64,000 bases of DNA from Pyropia yezoensis (lineage: Eukaryota > Rhodophyta > Bangiophyceae > Bangiales > Bangiaceae): positions 20,321,346 to 20,385,345 of the forward strand of contig CM020618.1 in the NCBI GenBank assembly GCA_009829735.1. Reading direction: 5' to 3'. The position numbers and the translations under genes are program-made. Positions 1 to 10,900 of this stretch are shown one piece after another. Each line of letters opens with the position of its first letter. The stretch's first letter is position 1. The notes beneath the pieces are model-generated. The model was given only the letters and a program-made list of their open reading frames with translations. It was not told the origin of the DNA and ran no database searches.

Positions 1-516
1 AACCCGGTGCGCACCGTCGCGGCGGCGGTGCTTGTTGCCGAGGGTGGGGCGGGGGGCGGCAGCGGCGGCGGCGGCATCCCCGGCGCGGCGCCCCCCGCGG
101 GCGGTGCCGTCGACTACCGGGTGGACTTTGTGCTCGACGCGGCACTATACAAAATGGTGCGGAACCTGGTGGGCGCGGCGCTGGCGGTCGCCACCGGCCG
201 CCTGTCTCTCGCCGCGCTGGTGCGGATGCGGGACGAGCCACGGATGGGGGCCAACCGGTTTGTGGCGCCCGCCCGGGGGCTCACGCTCGTGCGCGTCTTG
301 TACGACACCCCGTTTGGGGATGAGGCGGAGGACACAGAGGCGGTGGAGCTGCTGTCAGCCGCCGCTGCTGCGGCAGAGGCGCGGGCGGCGGCGGCGGCTG
401 GGGGGGAGGGGGCAGCAGGGCGCGTCGAGGTGGCCGACGGCAGCGGTGGTGCGTGGGGTGCCACCGCCTGGGACGGCGCCGTTACCGTGACGGCCACCGA
501 GGGGGCGCCCTACTAA
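1..516 (+). CDS. tRNA pseudouridine synthase, TruA type (3' end only)
   Basis: C-terminal 171 codons of a protein whose beginning lies before the window; the frame is open from base 1 and ends at TAA 514-516. TruA enzymes isomerise uridine to pseudouridine in the anticodon arm of tRNA. The family signature seen here is an aromatic and basic segment with KMVRNLVG (about codons 51-58), then a GRLS motif, a short helix, and GLTLVRVLY near codon 95, which matches the closing beta strand of the TruA catalytic domain (known: GLYLVxVxY). The catalytic aspartate would lie upstream and is not visible. A Gly/Ala-rich insert precedes the core, and an Ala/Gly-rich tail of about 65 residues follows it. 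The sequence is closer to bacterial TruA than to eukaryotic PUS1, so an organellar role is possible (inference). Confidence 0.72.
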   Translation, partial: NPVRTVAAAVLVAEGGAGGGSGGGGIPGAAPPAGGAVDYRVDFVLDAALYKMVRNLVGAALAVATGRLSLAALVRMRDEPRMGANRFVAPARGLTLVRVLYDTPFGDEAEDTEAVELLSAAAAAAEARAAAAAGGEGAAGRVEVADGSGGAWGATAWDGAVTVTATEGAPY

Positions 517-999
517 GGCACACCATCCGCTAGTGGATGGGTCGGCGCCCGCCGCGTGGCGGCGGCGCTCGCACCTCCCCCGCCCTCCCCGCTGTATCGA
601 GGCGGGCGGGTTGTGGTGCCGTGGGCCCCCCGCGGGTGCGGCCGCCCCACTGGGTTGGTCCGGGAAAACCAACGGGCGGGCGGCAGGGCCACGTCGTCCC
701 CTCTTCCATCCCTTGCCTCTCCCCCCCCCCCTCCCTCTCTCCCCTCTTCCGCTCACATTTGTGTCGCACCCCCCGCGGCGTCGAAAGAAAAAGGATGGGG
801 AATGCTAGGGCGCCACGGGCATGGGCGCGCGCGCGGCTGCAAGGCGTGCCCGCCCCTTCCTTCCTTTCAACGGTGTACGGTCCACCTGATGCGTACCACC
901 ACAAGCCACAACATCGTCTAATGGCCGTCGTTCCGCGGACCCCCTCCGACCCCTTCTGCCTCTCAGCCCCGGTGCCACCACGGCGACACTGACGCGGCA

Positions 1000-1885
1000 G
1001 CGTCGGCGCGGCGGGTGGCAAGCCCGTCGCGCACCCACCCCGCGGCAACTCCTGCGGCCGTGACGGCGGCCCACACTCCCCCCCCCCCCCACGCCCACCC
1101 ACCCCCCCATCCCCCCCCCCGACGGCGCCCACCACCCCCGCCGCGGCCGTTACCCCCGCAAGCCCCCCCAACCACGTCCAGCGTGTGCGGCCACAGGCGC
1201 CCTCGGACACCGCCCCCGCCGCCACTGCCGCCACGGCCGCCACCGCCGTGGGCGTCCACCCCCACCCGGCGTCGCCATTGAGGGCGGTGGTGGCAGCGGC
1301 GGCGACGGCGGCAGTCGCGGCCACCTGCCCCGCCGCCACGCCCGCCGTCCACGCAACGCGGGCGGCGGGGCCGCCGGCGGCCGTCCAGGACTCAGTGTCA
1401 GCGTCCACCACCTCCACGTCCACCACTCGCGGCGGCGGCACCCGCGCGGCACCGGCGGCGGGCAGCGGGGGGGCCTCTACATCGGCCCCTGCCGCCGCCG
1501 CCGCCTGTGCCGCCCGGGAAGTGGCCAGCGCCGCTGCGACCACCAGGGGGGCGAGGCCGGCCAGGGCGGTGCCACTAATGGTCAGTGCTACCGCGGTGGC
1601 CACACCCTCCCTGCCCCCCCAACCAGCGGCGGCGGCGGCGGCGGCGGCTGAGGCGGCGTCGCTCGGGCGCGCCGCCGCCCGGCGGCTTGCAGCCAGCACC
1701 CCCAAGGTGATGGCAATGGCGGTCACTTCGGCGACGCGGAGGATGAGGAGCCCCGCTGGCGGGAGCACCCACGACGTGGCCGCGGCGGGGAAGGAGGTGC
1801 CCCAGCGCGGGGGGGTGGGGGGGGGAGGAGCCAGGTTGGCAAACCCCACCCGCGGGGGAGACTGGGGGTGGAGGGGGACGCCCAT
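1000..1885 (-). CDS. Possible membrane protein exon, unrecognised
   Basis: The minus strand is open here and reads as Ala/Val/Leu-rich stretches separated by charged or Gly-rich loops. Likely hydrophobic segments lie around 1680-1770, 1540-1610, 1290-1350 and 1130-1260. It would be convergent with the TruA gene. No family was recognised. Caution is needed: in DNA this GC-rich, alternating GCC/GTC codons produce hydrophobic-looking translations by chance, and other frames of the same stretch are also open. A possible acceptor (CCGCCAG) lies near 1760 on the minus strand. Limits are approximate. Confidence 0.22.
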
Positions 1886-3072
1886 CGTGGCAGCGCTGGG
1901 CGGGGGCGACGAGGGACGTCAAGGGGGAGGAGGGCAGGGAAGAGGAAGGAAGAGCAGGGGGATGGGGAGACGCGGTCAAGGAGGTGGGGGAGAAGGTGGT
2001 CAAGAGGAGGCGGGGGAAGAAGCACGGGGACGCCGCGACGTGGTCTTCCGGCCAGCAGCCGAGCCCCCGACGGCGATGGGGTGGGACAGTACGGCGGACA
2101 CGACACGGCGGGCGGGGGGGGTGCTCCCAATACACCACCGTCTCGGCCCGCGGCAGCAGCGCGGCCGGGTGTTGAGAGAGCGACGATATGGCGGAGGGGG
2201 GGAGGGGGGGGAGGGGGAAGAAAGGCCCGACCGCCTCTCCCCCCAAAGAGGCCTGGCCCTCCCTCCCACCTCGCCCCGCCCACCGCCGCGGCGCGCGCTC
2301 ACGCGCGCCGTAGCGTCAACGGCGACGGCGGCGGCGACGGCGGTGGCGGCACCGGTGGCGGCGACGGCAGCAACGGCAGCGACCGTGGCGACGGCAGAGA
2401 TGGCAGCTGTGACGGCGGTGACGGCGTCGGCGGCAGAGGCGCTGCTCGCTCCCCTGCGCACCGACGCCCGTTCCGACTGTCGGGCGCGGGGGGGGGGCGG
2501 CGGCCAACGACATGCCGATGGGGGGGAGGGGTGGGGGGGAAGAGGCGCCGGCGGTGGGGGAGCCCCCCCGCCAGCAGTGAAGGTTGGGGGGTGGGCGTGT
2601 GCGTTAGTAGAGGGAAACGAGGCGGGGGGGGGAGGGCGGACGTCCCCCCTACGAACGTCCACACCAGGGGGGGACGAGGCGCACGCCAACCCCCGGAAAG
2701 AAGCGCACGTCCATCCTTGGGGAGGGGGAACGTCCGCCCCGAGAGATATGTCTGTCCCCCGGCAAGAAGGAACGTCTGCCCCTCGGGAGGTGGATTGACA
2801 TTGTACCTAACCCCAGCGACCAGATTAGGCACCCAGAACAGTTTGATATCTACATATCCAAGAGTGCCGCACGGTCAGGGATGCAAGTTTACGGTGTAAT
2901 CATCCGCTGAAGGGTCTATTTAAGTCTAATTATGGAATGCTGACAGTAAAATTATATAAAGAATTTGTCGAAGAGTTATGAGTTCCACGTTCCGAATATA
3001 TCAAAAGTATTCCGACCGTTTCGCCTGGCGATCTACCTTGTCACCGGCAATGGCAGCGGCTGACGGCGGCGC

Positions 3073-3200
3073 TGCGGACAATGCCAGGCAGCCGTTTTGC
3101 GGGGGGGGGGCGGAGCAGCAGGCAATGCCAGGCAGCTGTTTCGCTGCGCTGGGGGGGGTGACGCTGCGGGCATTTCCAGACAGCCGTTTTGAGAGGGTGG
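3073..3200. repeat. Degenerate tandem repeat, about 47-bp unit, three copies
   Basis: Three diverged copies of a unit containing GCAATGCCAGGCAGCYGTTT begin near 3074, 3121 and 3168. The third copy is the most diverged (GCATTTCCAGACAGCCGTTT). G-runs separate the copies. Confidence 0.5.
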
Positions 3201-3704
3201 TGCCGCTGGCTGTGTCGCCAGAGCCGGTTGTGGCGGGAGCACTGGGAGGGCCTGCTTGCTCAGCTCTCGCCAGGCGGCGCCCGTGCCTGCCCCTCACGCC
3301 GCACTGCCTGCGCTCTCGCCGCACGTGCAGTATCGTGGCTGGGCCGTGGCCGCGCCTGCCGCCTGCCGCAGCCCCTCTCCCAGGTGCACAGAACTCATGC
3401 GCGGCCGTTACCCACTGCCTACCCCCCCCCCCTCCACATAAAAGCGAGTGGCACAGCTGCCGACCACTCCCCCCCACGTCCAGGCCACCCTCCCCTCCAC
3501 ACTCACCCAGGCCACGCCCACTCCCGACTTTCCTCCCCCCGCCCTCCCCCAACGCCACGCCCCCCCCCTCCCCCCCGCGCCCCTCCCCCCGCCGCCACCG
3601 CCCGATGTAATTACAGTATAATTACTATGTAGAGAGGAAGTGAGAATCAACTATCGACACGTGGTGCCCACGTTGCATAATTGTTGTCTGCCCATCCATG
3701 GTTT

Positions 3705-3740
3705 GGATTAATACAGTGAAATATTCAGCTGTATTAATCC
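3705..3740. repeat. Perfect 12-bp inverted repeat (hairpin)
   Basis: GGATTAATACAG at 3705-3716 and its exact reverse complement CTGTATTAATCC at 3729-3740 flank a 12-nt spacer. It lies in an AT-rich patch of an otherwise GC-rich spacer. It could be a transcript-end hairpin or a mobile-element remnant; nothing else supports either. Confidence 0.6.
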
Positions 3741-4208
3741 GACCATAATTATCCCCTCTCAACCCTGCGCACGGTCCACTCAACTGAAGCAAGGAGTACA
3801 TGGATTTCTGTAAATAGATGCTGATAATGTGTCTATGAAATTCTTAATGAAAACCTGAATCGACACTGGAACGAGGAACACGAAACAATTACTTTACTTA
3901 CCCTAATCCTGTCCCTGTCCGCGGACTGGCGCCGACGGGCCGACCGCCTACGACTTCGCGCTCGCTCAACGGCGTACCACGCGACACGGTCCCGAGCCCT
4001 TGTTCCCGACTTGCCCGACTTGCTCGACTGCTTCTCTACTTCATAGGCATCTGGAGGGTGCTTCATAGGCATCTGGAGGGTGCTCCTTGTGCATACACCC
4101 CGCCTTTGCCTTCCGCCCAGCGTTGCTGCCGCCTTCCCGCCGCGTCCTGGCACCGCCCGCACTGCCCGCCTCGCGTCCCCGCCTTGCCCCCTCTGCCCCG
4201 CCCACGCC

Positions 4209-4730
4209 ATGACCTCCCGGGGTGGCTCTGCGTTGCGGCCCGGCATCCCACCCCCCGGCTCGGCTGCCCGCCCCGGCACGGCGCTGGCCAAGCCGTCGCT
4301 CACCACCCCCTCGGCCGACGTGCGCGCCGCCTACCACCGCCGCCTCGACGCGCTCGTCGCCACCATCACCGACAGCTACCTCGACGCGCTGCGCGAGGCG
4401 GCGTTGCCGCCGCCGTCAGACCCCGCCGCGGGCGCCGTGTCCGCCCTCCGCACCGAGGCGGCGATCGCGTCGGTGGCGGCGGCGGCGGACGAGCTCCTCC
4501 AGCTGGTGTCGGAGCTGAAAGTCGCCGCCGTCGTGTATGACGTGGGGAGTGGCGCGAAGGACGCGACCAGCGTCAAGGACGGGCTGGAGCGCAGCCGCCG
4601 GATGGCAGAGGAGACGCTGCGGAATCTGGCGGGGCGGAGTGCGGCGCTGCTGCGGGAGCTCGAGGCGCACTACTACGCGAGCGTTGCGGGGGTGGGGGTC
4701 GACAATACGGGGCGGGTGGGTGAGTTTTGA
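4209..4730 (+). CDS. MED22: Mediator complex subunit 22
   Basis: Predicted 173-residue protein. MED22 (Surf5) is a small helical subunit of the Mediator head, bridging transcription factors and RNA polymerase II in the nucleus. The core shows a helix ending ELLQLVSELK at about residues 95-104, followed by a hydrophobic run and a second helix ending ELEAHYY near residue 150. Known MED22 proteins have the same order, with a LxKLVSxLK motif and ELEExYY about 50 residues later. The length also suits the family. The ATG at 4209 was chosen because it precedes a compact N-terminus; the frame is open back to 4080 but that part is proline-rich and leader-like. The C-terminal GRVGEF lies over a GTGAGT that could be a splice donor, so the last few residues are uncertain. 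Confidence 0.68.
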   Translation: MTSRGGSALRPGIPPPGSAARPGTALAKPSLTTPSADVRAAYHRRLDALVATITDSYLDALREAALPPPSDPAAGAVSALRTEAAIASVAAAADELLQLVSELKVAAVVYDVGSGAKDATSVKDGLERSRRMAEETLRNLAGRSAALLRELEAHYYASVAGVGVDNTGRVGEF

Positions 4731-5313
4731 CCATTGGGAGGGGATGCGATGGGAGGGCGGTGGGAGGGGCGGTGGACGCACCGTGGGGGTTTTGTCGTGA
4801 GACACTTTGTATGACCAGTGGGGCGATGACCATTGGGCACCGCCACTGGATGGGCGGTACGTGACGTCTGGTGGGTGTATATAGTCGTGGTGCCAGGTAC
4901 CCCAGGCGTCTGCGAGGTTTGTGGCGCGTGTTCTGTGCTCTGCCCCTTTTCGCTGCAGGCCGTTGCGCTATTTGCCCCCCCCCCGCCCCTTTTCGCTGCA
5001 GGCCGTTGCGCTATTTGCCCCCCCCGCCCCAACCGTTGCGCTGGTCTCCGTGGGAGAGGTTTGGGTGGCGGCGCCTTGCGAGTGACGCTCTCCCCCAAGC
5101 GACTTGCGTGGTGGTGCCCGCCCTGAGCAGTGGTAGGGGCGAACGCCGCCCAGCTTGCCGGGCCGTGCTCCCCACCACGACGAGGTGCGCGTGGTCTCTG
5201 CGACCGCAGGCGCGGCGGCCGGCCGCCATGCCCGCGCGCGGGTGAGTGGGCTCCCCCGCGACCGCCAGTGGGCTGCGCCGCGCTGCGGAGGGTGCCCGCC
5301 GCGCATCGTCGGA

Positions 5314-5356
<43 letters not shown>

Positions 5357-5875
5357 GGAGCGTTGGCCTCTGCGCTGGCGGCCCGGAAGCTTGGGTTCCC
5401 ACGGGTTAACGGCGGCCCGCGGCGGCGGCCGCCGCCGTTTCCCCGCGGGCACGCCGCGAACACGCTCATACGGCGCGTGCACACGGCTCGGCTGGCGCGG
5501 CGCCCCTACCAAGGCGTCCACCCCGCGCGGCCTCTGCAAAATACGACAGAAAAACACATCAGCGGAGCAGCGCGCGCTCCCGGGGGATCCCCACCCGCGC
5601 GCTCACCCCCGCCGCCAGAGCGCGCGGGACCCCACACAGACAGTAGGGCGAAACGCTACGAACGAAAAAAAAAAAGGCTGCAGGAGACACAAGAAGAGAA
5701 AAAAAGAAGAAAAAAAAAAGAAGAGAAGGATTGGAAAGCAAAAAAGGAAACAGAACAGCCCAGGAGCACCAAGCCGTGCAATACAGACCCCCCCCCGCAA
5801 CCCCCTTGCGCAACCGCGCCAGCCGCCGCCGCGCGCGCGGGAAACCCGCCCGCCACACGCCCCCGATGCTGCCCG
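4731..5875. other. Spacer between MED22 and the zinc-finger gene
   Basis: No gene seen. It contains a duplicated block (TTTTCGCTGCAGGCCGTTGCGCTATTTGCCCC at about 4948 and 4989), a 41-base G run (5315-5355) and a purine-rich, A-rich tract on the plus strand (about 5663-5755) that is pyrimidine-rich on the zinc-finger gene's strand just past its stop. Long frames crossing it are low complexity only. Confidence 0.55.
5315..5355 (+). repeat. Homopolymer run of 41 G
   Basis: Uninterrupted G run by direct count. It lies between MED22 and the convergent zinc-finger gene. The exact length may not be reliable for sequencing reasons. Confidence 0.9.
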
Positions 5876-7900
5876 CTACGCCACCCGCACCGCCGGCGCC
5901 GCCGCGGCGGCCGCGCCGGCGGCCGCGCCGGCGGCCGGCGAAGCCCCCACTGCCGCGCCGCGGCCGCCCCCCCCTCCCTCCCGCGCGTCGGCCGCACACG
6001 GAGCGCCGGTCGACGGGGCGATGGCGACAGCGTCGTTGCCGCCACCGCCGCCGCTGCCGCTGCCGCTGCCGCTGCCGCTGCCCCGGTCTCCCTCCCGGCG
6101 GCCGCGGCCGGTCGCGGCGCCGCCGTCGTCAGGCGCCGCGGCGGCGGGCGCGCCGCCGGCGGGGGGCGCCCCTCCGGGAGGCGCCGCACCCCCCACGGCC
6201 GCCGGTGCCGCCGCCGTCGCCGCCTGTGCCGCCGCCGCCGCCGGTGCCCCCTCAGTGGGTGCGCCGCTGGCGCTGCCCTCCCCCGGGGGGTTGCGCCCCC
6301 CCCGCTTTGCCGCCCCCCCCCCCGAGCCTTCTCCCGCCTGGTGAAGGTCCCGCTCGTGCCGCACCTTATGGCTCTTGTAGCCAAAGGCGCGGGAGCAGTA
6401 GTCGCACTCAAACGGGCGCTCGTGGCGGTGGGCGAGGCGGACGTGCAGGTTCAGGTGGCCCCGCGTGCGGCAGCGCTTGCCACACACCTCGCATGCAAAC
6501 GGGCGCTGCTTCTCGTGGACGAGCGACAGGTGCTCCTTGCGGTGTCCAGCAGTGCCAAAGCCCTTGTTGCACACGGGGCACGCGTACGGGCGGAGCCGCA
6601 GGTGGACAGTCTGGATGTGAAGGGACAGCTGGCACTGGTACAGGAAGGAGGACGAGCAGCCTTCGTGAGGGCACGCAAAGATCTGCTCCAGCCGGTGGAG
6701 CACGCGGATGTGGCGGGTCAGGTTGGTCCGCGACGACAGCGGCTTGTCACAAATGTGGCACCGGTGCACGCGCTTGGCCACCCGCCCGTCGGCGAGGGGA
6801 AGGTCCCGGCCGCCGCTGCCGCCGCCCCCACCACCTCCGCTGGTGCTGTCGGCAGCGGCGGGGGGGGCGGCCCCACCCGCTACGCTGCGTGACGGGCCGC
6901 CTGCGACCTGGTCACCAACGGCCATGACCGCCGCCGCGGGGGCGCCCATGGCCACAGCGCGGGAACCGCCAGGGCCGCCGCGGCCGCTGTCAGCGCCGCT
7001 GTCGCCGCCGCCGCTGGCGGCGCCGCCTGCCCCTCCCACGCGCGCCCCCGCGCGACGCGCGTGGTGGGGCGCGGTGCCACGCCGGCGGCGACCGTCGACC
7101 GCCGCTGGCGCGGGCCGCTTCCGGCCCACACTGCCCCCTCCCGCCGCACCAGCCACCACCAATGCACCCGCCCCGTCGTCGGCCACATCCATGGCGTCGG
7201 GCACGCCCTCCGCGTCCGATACGGACGCAGACGCAGACATCCCCAACGACGACGCCGACGACGCCGACGACGTGGCCGCCGAGGACCTTGCGCTGCCGCC
7301 GTCGGCACGCCCCCCTGTCACCGCCGCCGGCGCCTCCCACCCGTCCTTGTCTTGTGCGTCGCGGCGGCGGCGGCCGCGGCCACCCGCTGCCGCGCCGCCG
7401 GTCGCCCCCGGCCCCGCTAGCAGCTGCCGCACGTCCATCCGCCCGTCGGACCCATCGGGGGCGGGCACCCAGTAGGCGACCCCACCCTCACCGCCGCCAA
7501 CCGCCACCCGGCGGCCGCCGCCCCTCCCACCGCCGCGACCACCTCCACCGCTGCCGCCGCCGCCGCCACCGCTGCCGCTGCGGCGACCGGCAAAGGGCGC
7601 TGACGAGGCCGCCGTTGCCGCCGCTGCGGCTGCCGACGCGGCCTCCGCGGCCGCAGCCGCCGCCGCGGCCGACCGCGACGCCACCCGAAAGGCGGGAGGG
7701 GGCGCGTCGTCAGGGGCGTCAACAAAGTCCACCGCGTAGTCCCGTGGCGGCGGCGGCGGCGGTGGCGGCGACGGCGGCGGCGGTGGGGGAGACGGGCGAG
7801 CCGAGCTGGGGCGGGGTTCCGCGCCGGCCGCAGCAGATGCGAGCTCGGCGAGAGTTGCAAGCCTCGAGCGCCGCGGGTGCACGTGTACGGCGGACGCCAT
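5876..7900 (-). CDS. C2H2 zinc-finger protein with five tandem fingers
   Basis: Predicted 674-residue protein, probably a nuclear DNA-binding regulator. Five consecutive fingers occupy about residues 370-525. Four have the spacing C-x2-C-x12-H-x4-H; the second has C-x4-C. All five end in H-x4-H, not the commoner H-x3-H, and the linkers read LRLRPY, EKQRPF and RHERPF, not TGEKP. The region before the fingers is long, Ala/Gly/Pro-rich and probably disordered, with an acidic patch; the tail after the fingers is similar. Start: the ATG at 7898-7900 begins MASAVHVHP; the frame is open to 7996, but that extension looks like leader. No intron is required. DNA target and biological role cannot be read from the sequence. 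Confidence 0.8.
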   Translation of the reverse strand: MASAVHVHPRRSRLATLAELASAAAGAEPRPSSARPSPPPPPPSPPPPPPPPRDYAVDFVDAPDDAPPPAFRVASRSAAAAAAAAEAASAAAAAATAASSAPFAGRRSGSGGGGGGSGGGGRGGGRGGGRRVAVGGGEGGVAYWVPAPDGSDGRMDVRQLLAGPGATGGAAAGGRGRRRRDAQDKDGWEAPAAVTGGRADGGSARSSAATSSASSASSLGMSASASVSDAEGVPDAMDVADDGAGALVVAGAAGGGSVGRKRPAPAAVDGRRRRGTAPHHARRAGARVGGAGGAASGGGDSGADSGRGGPGGSRAVAMGAPAAAVMAVGDQVAGGPSRSVAGGAAPPAAADSTSGGGGGGGSGGRDLPLADGRVAKRVHRCHICDKPLSSRTNLTRHIRVLHRLEQIFACPHEGCSSSFLYQCQLSLHIQTVHLRLRPYACPVCNKGFGTAGHRKEHLSLVHEKQRPFACEVCGKRCRTRGHLNLHVRLAHRHERPFECDYCSRAFGYKSHKVRHERDLHQAGEGSGGGAAKRGGRNPPGEGSASGAPTEGAPAAAAAQAATAAAPAAVGGAAPPGGAPPAGGAPAAAAPDDGGAATGRGRREGDRGSGSGSGSGSGGGGGNDAVAIAPSTGAPCAADAREGGGGGRGAAVGASPAAGAAAGAAAAAAPAVRVA

Positions 7901-10900
7901 GGTGGTGATGGGGGGGTGTGGGAGGCGAACGCTGGGCCAGACAAAGAGCGCAAGCTCGAGCGTGCACGCTGGGGGTAGGAAGAGTTTTGAGAGCACACTA
8001 CAGCGTGAAAGGCGAGAGCGGGGTCGGTGGGTCGAGTACGATCCGTGAACTCTGGACGTGGACGTGGACGCACAGGGGCCACCACCTTGTGTGTGACCGC
8101 CAGGGAGTGCACCCGCACACCAACGGAGCAGGGTCAGCGGCGCGCCGTCGACGGCAGCGTCGTCGACGGCTGCACCGACAAGGCTGCGTGCGCTGCGCCG
8201 CGGGGGGGCGCGCGACGGCGCCGCCGTCGTCGGGTGGCTCTAATGTAGAGCAGCGCCCGCGTGCGCTCACGAAAGAGGACGCAGGGGCGGCTGTGGCGTC
8301 GCCCCCATCCCACTCTTCCAGCGGCCCACACGAGAGGCCTCCCCACCCCCGCCCGGAAGCACACTTGGGGCGGTATCGAGAGAGCGACTGGGAGCAGATG
8401 GAGCCCCTCCACCCACCCAGCGTGCGCTGTTGAGGGTAGGGCGCATAGGCGGAGGCGACGCACGCGAATTGGGCCGCCGACCAGACCTTTCGGGGGGCCC
8501 CCGACCCCTCTGCGCACGCACGGGGCACGCGGGTGAGACCACCTCCCGTGCGGAGTTTGGCTGGGGGGGGGGGCGGGCGGACACGAGCCGCGGAGTGGGG
8601 CGAAACCAACCAATCTTGTCCCGCGCCTGGATTTCGGGTCGGCCCGGGGGGAGGGGCTCTCGGACGAGCAGGGGGAGGAGTGGGGGGGGGGGGGTGGAGT
8701 CGCTGGCAGCTCCCCCCGCCTGGCTTGCGGACCGAGCTGCACAGGGGCCTGGTGGCCCCCCGCCCAGATTCTTTCTCCTGGCAGCCTGTCTGCATCTGCA
8801 GCTCTGCGGAAGGTGGACGGGGGAGGGGGGGAGCTGTGCGGAACCCAGCAGGACCCTTGACCGTCCGCCCTCCCCCCCGCGCACCGCAAACGCGGCGGCC
8901 GCGCGCTGTGCCGGCCTTGGCGGGCCGCCGGCGGTCGTCGGTCGTCCCCACTCCCCCACCCCGTCCGTTGCGTCGACTGGACGGCTGCCGGCAGATGCTC
9001 TTGCCGTGCTGTCCGAGCTGTGAGGAGTCGGAGGCCGAGGGCTGGTGGCGGCAAGAGTGTGGACGGGTCTGCCGTCACCCTTGGTATTCTTGAGGTGGGT
9101 CGACGGGCGCTCCCCACCGCCCGTGTCCGTCCGGCGGTCGCCCACGAGGTGGTCGCGTGGCCGGGCTCGACCGGGGGCCCCCCACCCCCTGACCCTTCTC
9201 GTGGCGGCCCGTGTGCATTGTTTTTACTTGGGGGTAGAGGGTGGCGCGCGTTCGCTCGTCGCTCTTTTTTGTCTAATCCCTGGGAAGGTGCTCGCCAGCA
9301 GGATGCTCTTCTATGTACGGCCGTCCAGTGGCCACATCGGTGACCTGGTCGCACATGGGAGCCTGCTGTCCACGCCCCCCGGCCCTCTCCACCCCATCCC
9401 CGGAAAGGCAAGGGTTGCCACGTCCTGTGACGGGGCATCCCAGCGGGGGTGACGAAGCACGGTTGGTCGGGGGCGACGGCGGACGGCCACAGAACTCGAC
9501 GCCTGGTTCCGCGGGTCTGGCGTCGGGGAGGCAGATTTTGCGCGTTGAGGGGGCCTGCCAATCGTGCACCCGCCCACCTTTCCCGCTCGCTAGGAGAAAA
9601 GGGATGGGTCGGCGGCCTCCAGCTAGAGGCCTGGGCGCGATTGGTCTGTGGCCGGCCAGCCGCCCGATTTCTTGCGTCCGCCGGATGGTAGACGCCACAT
9701 CTCATGCGCCTGCCGCGCCGTGGGGGGCCGCACACATATATTTATGTGTTCTCGGCAACCCAATCGAAACGAACTGGGTGCGACCCCCTTCGTCCACGAC
9801 AGCGCGCTGGGGGGCCAACGTGGGTGTGTTGCCTCGCCATCGGGCCAGCCACCGCACGGCGATGACACACCCCGACCGGTGGCCCTTCCCAATTCGCCCG
9901 TCGCACCGTCACCTGTACGAGGCGCGGCACAGCGGATTCAGAACGTGAGTTTCGGAGCGCCGCCGTGAACGGCCCACTTGTGAGTCAAGGGAGGCCTAGG
10001 ACACCAGAATTGGCCCACGTTGTGTCGTTATTCTTCTTGCGTGGTGCCGCGCGCCCGCGCGCTATGCGTCGGGCCGACGAACAAGCGGCCGCCACCGCCC
10101 CCGCTCATGATTCATCGCTCAACTGGCAAGACGGGTGACCAAATGCGGAGGGGCAAACGAAAACAAGCCACAACGGTAGGTGCTCGACCCGGCACTACAG
10201 GCAGGGGGGGAGGCCCCCTTGTCATTTCGAACCATGCTGTTTCGAACAGTCTATGTATGCGCATCGACGGGCGAGGCGCAGCACCGGGCCCGCGATGGGA
10301 GACCCAAGCTGTCAGGCGTGGGGCCGAATCGCAGGTCGCAGGCTCTTGGGGTGCCGCTGAGCGAAGGGCCCCTAGCTGTTTCGCGTGGAGGCCCTCCTGT
10401 TGAGCTCACGTACGAAGAAAACACGAGCCACGGCCATGTTGTGGGCGACGGTTTGAGGGGAACGAGGAGGTTCCCGCAAGCCCCACAGACGACACTCCAC
10501 GGGTACCCACGGGTCGGGTATGTACGTCTTGGGGGCTGCCACTCGCTGGACCCGAGGTCAACTTGTCAATCGAACAGTGGTGGTGGTAGTAGGAGAGGCC
10601 CGTTATTGGTGGAGCCTGCCTTCAGACGTGCGCCCACGCCACCTCGCCCCTGGCTTGTGTTCTTCCAGTCCTACGGCCGTTTGCAACACCAGGCGGGTCG
10701 TCGGTCGGCCCCCGGCCGTTGGCATTTGACGTCGCTGTGCAGAAAGTCCCTGAGAGGGGAATGACGTGGCTGGGGGCGACCCCTGGTGTGCGGCTCACAG
10801 GAGCCCAATCACCAGGTGGTCGAGCGACGGGCACATCCGGCGCTCACTGGCGGAGCACTTGCGTGGGGCGAGAGCCCATGCGACGGCACTGGTCGAGGCC

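Larger units (their letters stand above)
1886..4208. other. Intergenic region without a supported gene
   Basis: From 1886 to about 2800 the sequence is GC-rich and low in complexity, open in several frames on both strands, with nothing recognisable. From about 2800 to 3050 and 3600 to 3900 it is clearly AT-richer and contains a perfect hairpin (3705-3740). From 3900 it becomes GC-rich again as the leader of the MED22 gene. A duplicated 21-mer, TTCATAGGCATCTGGAGGGTG, occurs in tandem at about 4041-4081. Confidence 0.5.

Noticed and set aside
1185-2798. 537-codon plus-strand frame and its partners
   Set aside because: Ala/Thr/Gly/Arg low complexity, no domain, and overlapping open frames on both strands; expected in such GC-rich DNA.
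5130-6927. Several long plus-strand frames across the zinc-finger gene
   Set aside because: Shadows of the C2H2 coding region and low-complexity spacer; the minus strand carries five perfect zinc fingers.
8134-9735. 533-codon minus-strand frame and overlapping plus-strand frames
   Set aside because: Arg/Pro/Gly-rich with no recognisable fold or splice partner; competing frames of similar length on the other strand.
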